Positions 9,001 through 12,349 of a stretch of DNA of 12,349 nt are shown here, in pieces. Location: positions 1-12,349 of the forward strand of contig CAIWTC010000141.1 of the NCBI GenBank assembly GCA_903915485.1, in the 5' to 3' direction. Position numbers and translations under genes: made by a program. Below the pieces are notes generated by a model. It made no database searches and was not told the origin of the DNA. It saw only the letters and a program-made list of their open reading frames with translations. The DNA comes from an uncultured Ignavibacteriales bacterium (GTDB lineage Bacteria > Bacteroidota > Ignavibacteria > Ignavibacteriales > Ignavibacteriaceae). How positions within the stretch are numbered: the stretch's first letter is position 1; every line of letters starts with the position of its first letter.

Positions 9001-10869
9001 TCAATAAAAGTAAAAATTAATGAACCGCCCGTTGCTAATGCAGGGAGTACTGTTATTGTTTGTTCCGGAGAAACTGTTCGTTTCGATGGAAGTCAGTCAA
9101 AAGATCCTGAAGGCGGGTCATTAAAATATTCTTGGGATTTTGGTGACGGTACAAAAGGAGATGGCATTAACCCGACAAAGATTTATAAAACGGGAGGAAA
9201 TTATCAGGTTTTGCTTAAAGTAGAAGATGATTCAGGATTGCCTTGTAACTCAAATGTGTGCAGCAAGTTAGTTACTGTAAGTGAATCGCCCGTTGCAAGA
9301 GCTGGTAAAGATATGACTGTTTGTGCTAATTCTGTTGCTAATTTTGATGGAACAAAATCAACAAATTTTGATGGTGTTGTTAAAAATTATAGTTGGGATT
9401 TTGGTGATGGTATTATGAGTGGAGGTGCAACAGCAACTCACATATTTGCTAAGCCAGGGATATATCGTGTAACATTGACAATTACCGGAGATGTGAAAGG
9501 TGAATGCGACAATACAGATTCAGATCAAATTACTGTGACTGTTGTTCCTGCGCCAAAAGTCGATTTTCAATTGGTGCAGAATTATCCAATGAATAAAGCA
9601 CTAACTTTGACTGCAATCCCTGAGATTACGCAAGGTGTTAGCATAACTAAATATTCATGGGATTTTGGTGATGGGACAAAAGCTGAAGGTGCTTCAGTAA
9701 CTAAAAGTTTTACATCCTATGGGAGTTTTATTATCCATGTGACTATGGAAACTGATTCGAAGAACGAATGTTCCTTCGCGGTTCAGAAAAAAATGATTAC
9801 AATAAATTCCGCTCCTAAAGCAGAAATATCAACTCTTAGAAAAGTTGGTGTGAAGCAAGTAGTTGAGTTCTCCGGAAGTAAATCTAAGGATTTGGATGGT
9901 TCATTAAAATCATTTGGTTGGGATTTCGGTGACGGAGAGAAGGGTGACGGTATGATAGTTCATCATCAATACGCAAATCCCGGCAAATATATTGTTAAAT
10001 TAAGAGTACAGGATAATACGAGTCTGGAAAATAATTTTAGTGTTGAGGAATTTCAAATTACGGTAAATACCGCACCGGTTGCAGTTGCTTCATTCTCCGC
10101 TTCGGTTTGCCCGAATGAGAGTGTTTCCTTTGATGCAGCTAAGTCGTATGACTCTGACGGAATCATTAAAAGTTATTTGTGGAATTTCGGAGACGGATAC
10201 ACCGGGGAAGGAAAGACTGTAAATCATAAGTTCCCTATTGAAGGGAAATACAATATATCACTTACAGTTGATGATGGAGAAGATGTTATCAATAGTAAGA
10301 CGGAAAGTGTTTCTGCCATAAAGGTAAATTCAAAACCGGAATTGGCATTAGGGAAAACAAAAGTATTTTGTTCGAACGAGAAAGTAACAATTACACCGAA
10401 TAAAGTTTTTGATGCTGATAATCAAATGCTAAAATATGACTGGCGTTCAAGTGATGGATTTACATCTTCCGCCAAAGTATTTGAGCATGCATTCAAGACT
10501 CCCGGAATTTATAAGGTAAGCCTGATAGTTGATGATAATGAATTGACATCATGTTCAAAAACGGAAGATACACTATCAGTAATTGTAAACTCTATGCCTG
10601 TGGCTAAGACCACTCATGTATCCTCAGGTTTCACCGGTGGAGCTAACGATGATATTTTGTTTGATGGATCTTCCTCTTCAGATGCTGATGGAGATCAATT
10701 AACATATTCTTGGGATTTCGGTGATGGAAAGAAAGCTAATGGAATTAAAGTTTATCATCTATTTGAGAAACCGGGAAAATATAAAATTAAACTAACTGTA
10801 TCTGATGGGAAAGCTACAATCTGCAGCAATTCAACGGATGAATTTTTTATAACAATAAGTGCACATTAA
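6049..10869 (+). CDS. Giant exported protein with 15 PKD repeats
   Basis: The protein has 1606 residues. A signal peptide, MKKLIIYISFILFAGSAFAQ, is followed by an unrecognised, probably beta-rich domain (about 21-297). Then come 15 consecutive PKD domains (about 298-1605, period about 87 residues). Each carries a version of the Y-x-W-D-F-G-D-G core followed by a GxYxVxLxVxD strand; for example YTWDFGDG at 331-338 and YSWDFGDG at 1553-1560. Repeats 2, 3, 6, 7 and 14 have altered cores (HDG, GNG, MGDG, a lost motif, SSDG). PKD domains are extracellular Ig-like folds used in adhesion, surface layers and spacing. Some repeats carry cysteines at matching places, suggesting disulfides. The protein stops at the end of PKD 15: there is no type IX sorting domain, LPxTG, beta-barrel or transmembrane helix. 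It lies 4 bases after the LysM-FecR gene and 4 bases before the epimerase ATG. It probably acts as an adhesin or structural surface protein. Confidence 0.9.
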   Translation: MKKLIIYISFILFAGSAFAQSNYNYITFGKNFSHSEGDDNNYQIFFLAIPESYKENVTLRLFDPECGGVNDQKVGEWNTETEFKLFGGSDAFNTNYLKDIYGKSTDLMQGKEVFTKTFGIDPYLDNEWSDFATFTPQDGANWKGFKVFKLVVTGQTGDDGNTFNFFLSRYKGKNLSIDGALMFSLNPTIRVDKRKSLPVLRFLPSGKRDITIANFDAAEAPISLTTNLRKGVVLGSSGDGTWEKTKISLYEFEINETAGLVIGRGAENPNDMTFFAQSADGEYLPFVLPVEAEKENNKPEIKYNLVYLADCYSVVFDAVGTIDKDNDQISYTWDFGDGTKEYGEKVVHKYNSKKEYKVSLVAKDNSEAVCNSSLIAFPVYVNNEPVAAFSFKKIVAPNENVLLSAENSKDIDGSIKKYTWQLHDGRLLDGKTVNTSFARAGRFPIELTVVDNSASPCNSNKSTEYIVVNQVPTAKAGTDKWVSVGEDVKFDGSGSKDYDGKIIEYRWELGNGATAEGLTPIYVYSKSGKYRVVLTVRDDANVANSFAKDEIYVNVNYPPVANAGMSKTVAVNEVIYFNGAASKDSDGEISKYEWNFGDGSSAEGMNVSHAYPKFGKYNVKLKVTDNSKTGSAFASDEITITVNRPPEVSIGEDIVVTESKVQFDGSNAKDYDGRIAKYEWYFGDGEKSSEMSPLHIYKNSGVYTVTLKVWDETKTTNNYAEASKKISINAKPIADAGMNKIGAPNQELDFSAAGSFDSDGSITSYMWEMGDGVTMQGKQVRHAYSRPGVYTVRLKVGDNTNQERAVNFSEITVTINSQPKAVAGNDIIVAPTQQFVLDGSGSFSPSSEITKYEWEISPSVGLFNGKVIKTQITNPGIYFAILTVTDKSGAINDVSQDTVRIKVNSAPLPNLGEDVYTCENKIHFDASQSSDADGDPLSFSWNFGDGTKPESGVLVTHIYAKGGSYPVVLTVNDGMNLTNSVQSVSIKVKINEPPVANAGSTVIVCSGETVRFDGSQSKDPEGGSLKYSWDFGDGTKGDGINPTKIYKTGGNYQVLLKVEDDSGLPCNSNVCSKLVTVSESPVARAGKDMTVCANSVANFDGTKSTNFDGVVKNYSWDFGDGIMSGGATATHIFAKPGIYRVTLTITGDVKGECDNTDSDQITVTVVPAPKVDFQLVQNYPMNKALTLTAIPEITQGVSITKYSWDFGDGTKAEGASVTKSFTSYGSFIIHVTMETDSKNECSFAVQKKMITINSAPKAEISTLRKVGVKQVVEFSGSKSKDLDGSLKSFGWDFGDGEKGDGMIVHHQYANPGKYIVKLRVQDNTSLENNFSVEEFQITVNTAPVAVASFSASVCPNESVSFDAAKSYDSDGIIKSYLWNFGDGYTGEGKTVNHKFPIEGKYNISLTVDDGEDVINSKTESVSAIKVNSKPELALGKTKVFCSNEKVTITPNKVFDADNQMLKYDWRSSDGFTSSAKVFEHAFKTPGIYKVSLIVDDNELTSCSKTEDTLSVIVNSMPVAKTTHVSSGFTGGANDDILFDGSSSSDADGDQLTYSWDFGDGKKANGIKVYHLFEKPGKYKIKLTVSDGKATICSNSTDEFFITISAH
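6940..10863 (+). repeat. Array of 15 PKD-domain coding repeats
   Basis: About 258-265 bases per unit, repeated 15 times within one gene. The units are clear at protein level but diverged in DNA. The most similar stretches code for the WDFGDG core (for example near 7047, 9135, 9396, 9660 and 10710), where TGGGATTT followed by GGTGATGG-like sequence recurs. Approximate unit boundaries in protein residues are 298, 384, 471, 558, 645, 731, 819, 907, 993, 1080, 1168, 1255, 1342, 1429 and 1516. The divergence argues for an old expansion rather than a recent or unstable tandem duplication. Confidence 0.9.
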
Positions 10870-10873
10870 AATT

Positions 10874-11848
10874 ATGAATATACTTGTAACAGGCGGGGCC
10901 GGATATATCGGTTCCCATGTGGTTAAGCTATTAACAGAACAAAATTATAATCCGATTATCTTTGATAATCTTTCCCGTGGTCATATTGAAGCAGTCCCCA
11001 ATGGGATCCCCTTTGAGAATGTTGACTTGCTGGATAAAGAATCTTTGACTAAGGCGGTTTCAAAATATAAGATAGATGCTGTGATTCATTTTGCGGCTTT
11101 TGCATATGTCGGTGAATCTGTTGAAGACCCGCTGATGTATTATAGAAACAATGTCGTCGGCTCGTTTAATTTGTTTTCCACGCTTAAAGATTTTGGAATT
11201 TTGAAATCGGTGTTTTCATCGACTTGTTCTATTTACGGTAATCCTGTTTCAGTTCCGATTTCCGAAGTGCAGGCATCTAATCCAATTAATCCATACGCCA
11301 AGACAAAACTTATGGTTGAGGAAATATTGGCTGACTACGATACTGCATATAATATGAAGTCAGTTTGCTTGAGGTATTTCAATGCAGCAGGTGCAAGCGC
11401 TGATAGTTCGATTGGAGAAAGTCACGACCCTGAGCCGCACTTGATTCCACTTGTTCTTTTTGCTGCACTCGGTAAGAGGGATAGCATTAAAATATTTGGT
11501 ACCGATTATGACACTCCCGATGGTACCTGCATCCGTGACTATATTCATGTTGAAGATTTAGCAGATGCCCATGTCCGTGCTTTGAAATACTTGCTTGATG
11601 GAAAGCCTAGTAATATCATCAACCTTGGTACAGGTGACGGAAATTCCGTCAAGGATGTGATTGACAGCGCCAGAAGGATTACAGGCAGGGATATTGCTGA
11701 GGTGATTGCACCACGCCGTGAAGGTGACCCTGCGCGCCTTGTGGCAGATAATACTAAAGCCAGGGAAGTGCTTGGATGGATTCCGAAATACGATATCAAT
11801 GGAGTTTTGGAAACTGCCTGGAAATGGCATTTGAATCCTAAGTACTAA
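10874..11848 (+). CDS. galE: UDP-glucose 4-epimerase (GalE), extended SDR family
   Basis: The 324-residue cytoplasmic enzyme interconverts UDP-glucose and UDP-galactose (or the N-acetyl forms) with bound NAD. The NAD-binding Rossmann motif GGAGYIGSH is at residues 7-15, with D31-N32 in the dinucleotide-binding region. The catalytic set is S116/T117 (SSTCSIYG) and the YxxxK pair Y141 and K145 (NPYAKTK). LRYFNAAGA (166-174) and RDYIHVEDLADAH (221-233) are GalE signatures. Length is normal for the family. The ATG at 10874 gives the usual MNILVTGGAG start. A GTG at 10859 would add five residues and overlap the preceding stop, which looks less likely. The start is 4 bases after the PKD gene stop with no obvious ribosome binding site, which suggests translational coupling. 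It could supply galactose-type sugars for surface polysaccharide or protein glycosylation. Substrate choice (glucose or GlcNAc series) cannot be fixed. Confidence 0.93.
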   Translation: MNILVTGGAGYIGSHVVKLLTEQNYNPIIFDNLSRGHIEAVPNGIPFENVDLLDKESLTKAVSKYKIDAVIHFAAFAYVGESVEDPLMYYRNNVVGSFNLFSTLKDFGILKSVFSSTCSIYGNPVSVPISEVQASNPINPYAKTKLMVEEILADYDTAYNMKSVCLRYFNAAGASADSSIGESHDPEPHLIPLVLFAALGKRDSIKIFGTDYDTPDGTCIRDYIHVEDLADAHVRALKYLLDGKPSNIINLGTGDGNSVKDVIDSARRITGRDIAEVIAPRREGDPARLVADNTKAREVLGWIPKYDINGVLETAWKWHLNPKY

Positions 11849-11872
11849 AATATATTTACATAGTTTATTTTG

Positions 11873-11902
11873 AATAGCTGAGTTTCTCAGCTATTTTTTT
11901 TT
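11873..11902 (+). terminator. Rho-independent terminator after galE
   Basis: AATAGCTGAG (11873-11882) and CTCAGCTATT (11886-11895) are perfect 10-base inverted repeats around a TTT loop. They run into a tract of nine T residues at 11894-11902. The element starts 25 bases after the epimerase stop and should end the plus-strand transcript. Confidence 0.9.
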
Positions 11903-12056
11903 GCATGGTGAATAAATTCATAGTGTATCGCAACTAACTAATCCCAAACGAAGTTAAGAAGAATGTTTAGGTTGAAGAAAAATAGGGTGAAGGCTTTAGC
12001 GAAAATGTATGGCTTAGGAATGAGTTAGGATAATATAGGTTAAGTTGAAAAGTTTC
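11903..12056. other. Convergent intergenic spacer, no gene seen
   Basis: The stretch lies between the two convergent terminators. No coding frame of useful length was seen; an ATG at 11905 is closed after 10 codons. The plus strand is purine-rich and contains five TAGG words at 11968, 11983, 12015, 12026 and 12036. No function is assigned. Confidence 0.4.
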
Positions 12057-12097
12057 AAGAAAGTAAAGTCCCGGAACATTTTTGAATATTCCGGGAC
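12057..12097 (-). terminator. Rho-independent terminator of the TlpA-like gene
   Basis: GTCCCGGAA (12068-12076) and TTCCGGGAC (12089-12097) form a 9-base, GC-rich perfect stem around a 12-base AT-rich loop. Read on the minus strand, the hairpin lies 8 bases after the TAA stop and is followed by an interrupted T-rich tail (TTTACTTTCTT). No T tract follows it on the plus strand, so it serves the minus-strand gene. Its GC content stands out in this AT-rich region. Confidence 0.8.
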
Positions 12098-12105
12098 AAG
12101 TAAAA

Positions 12106-12349
12106 TTATTTCAAAAGCGATTTGATTTTATCAACGAGCACGCTTTTAGGAACGAGGCCGACATGAGCATCAGCAATCAAACCTGTTTTGTCTATCACGA
12201 AAGATGCAGGGATGCCTTCAATTCCGCCGTACTTTTTGGCGATAGCATCATCAGCAAATACTACTGCGTAGTTAATGCCTTTTTCTTTAATGAACTTGGG
12301 GACTTCCATCTTCGTGTCTGTATCGACAGAAATTCCGATGATTACAACA
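12106..12349 (-). CDS. TlpA/ResA-type thioredoxin-fold protein, C-terminal part (cut by window edge)
   Basis: The open frame on the minus strand continues to the right edge: at least 80 codons upstream of the TAA at 12106-12108, beginning VVIIGISVDTDTKMEVPKF. The Met at 12309 lies inside this conserved stretch and is not a convincing start. The pattern is that of the second half of a TlpA/ResA/AhpC-like thioredoxin fold: a GISVD strand, then a helix (VPKFIKEKGINY), AVVFADDAIAKKYGG, the cis-proline loop GIEGIPASFVIDKTG (Pro at 12208-12210), then AHVGLVPKSVLVDKIKSLL. The active-site CxxC and any signal peptide or lipobox lie beyond the window, so I cannot tell a disulfide reductase from a redox-inactive relative. 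Such proteins usually act in the periplasm in cytochrome maturation or thiol reduction. The gene is convergent with galE and followed by its own terminator. Confidence 0.85.
   Translation of the reverse strand, partial: VVIIGISVDTDTKMEVPKFIKEKGINYAVVFADDAIAKKYGGIEGIPASFVIDKTGLIADAHVGLVPKSVLVDKIKSLLK

Noticed and set aside
6940..10863. Recent tandem duplication or CRISPR-like array
   Set aside because: The units are about 260 bases, strongly diverged in DNA and in frame throughout; they are old protein-domain repeats.
10859..10873. GTG start adding five residues to GalE and overlapping the PKD stop
   Set aside because: The family normally starts immediately before the ILVTGGAGYIG strand, as the ATG at 10874 gives.
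12307..12309. ATG as the start of a small 67-residue protein
   Set aside because: The frame stays open to the window edge, and the upstream residues (VVIIGISVDTDT) are a typical thioredoxin-fold strand, so this Met is internal.

Overview
The window is AT-rich bacterial DNA. It reads like a member of the Bacteroidota / Chlorobiota / Ignavibacteriota group. The reasons are exported proteins with signal peptides ending in Ala-Gln, a giant PKD-repeat surface protein, a histidine kinase subtype common in that group, and weak or absent Shine-Dalgarno sequences before several genes. The taxonomic placement is inference, since no rRNA or marker gene is present.

Layout. The left edge (1-201, minus strand) is the first 67 residues of a cobalamin-binding-domain protein. 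An AT-rich divergent intergenic region (202-440) follows and holds two nested inverted repeats. Five genes then run on the plus strand: a receiver-PP2C (RsbU/SpoIIE-type) response regulator (441-1607), a membrane Cache-HAMP histidine kinase (1622-3643), an exported LysM-FecR-Ig-like protein (about 3717-6044), a 1606-residue exported protein with 15 PKD repeats (6049-10869), and a UDP-glucose 4-epimerase (10874-11848). The last three lie 4 bases apart, and the epimerase is followed by a strong intrinsic terminator (11873-11902). The right edge (12106-12349, minus strand) is the C-terminal part of a TlpA/ResA-type thioredoxin-fold protein with its own terminator, which ends convergently.

How the genes may work together. 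The kinase and the phosphatase-type response regulator form a clear two-component pair whose output is serine/threonine dephosphorylation rather than DNA binding. Such phosphatases normally act on an anti-sigma-factor antagonist, but no antagonist, anti-sigma factor or sigma factor is encoded here. Downstream are two envelope proteins: one carries a peptidoglycan-binding LysM and a FecR domain, the other is a long repeat protein with no visible anchor. A sugar-nucleotide epimerase is tightly coupled to them. A working hypothesis is an envelope sensing and surface-display locus. The most unusual points are the mix of signalling and giant surface proteins in one run of genes, an unrecognised N-terminal domain of about 275 residues on the PKD protein, and a patterned distribution of paired cysteines among the PKD repeats. 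None of this proves a new system.
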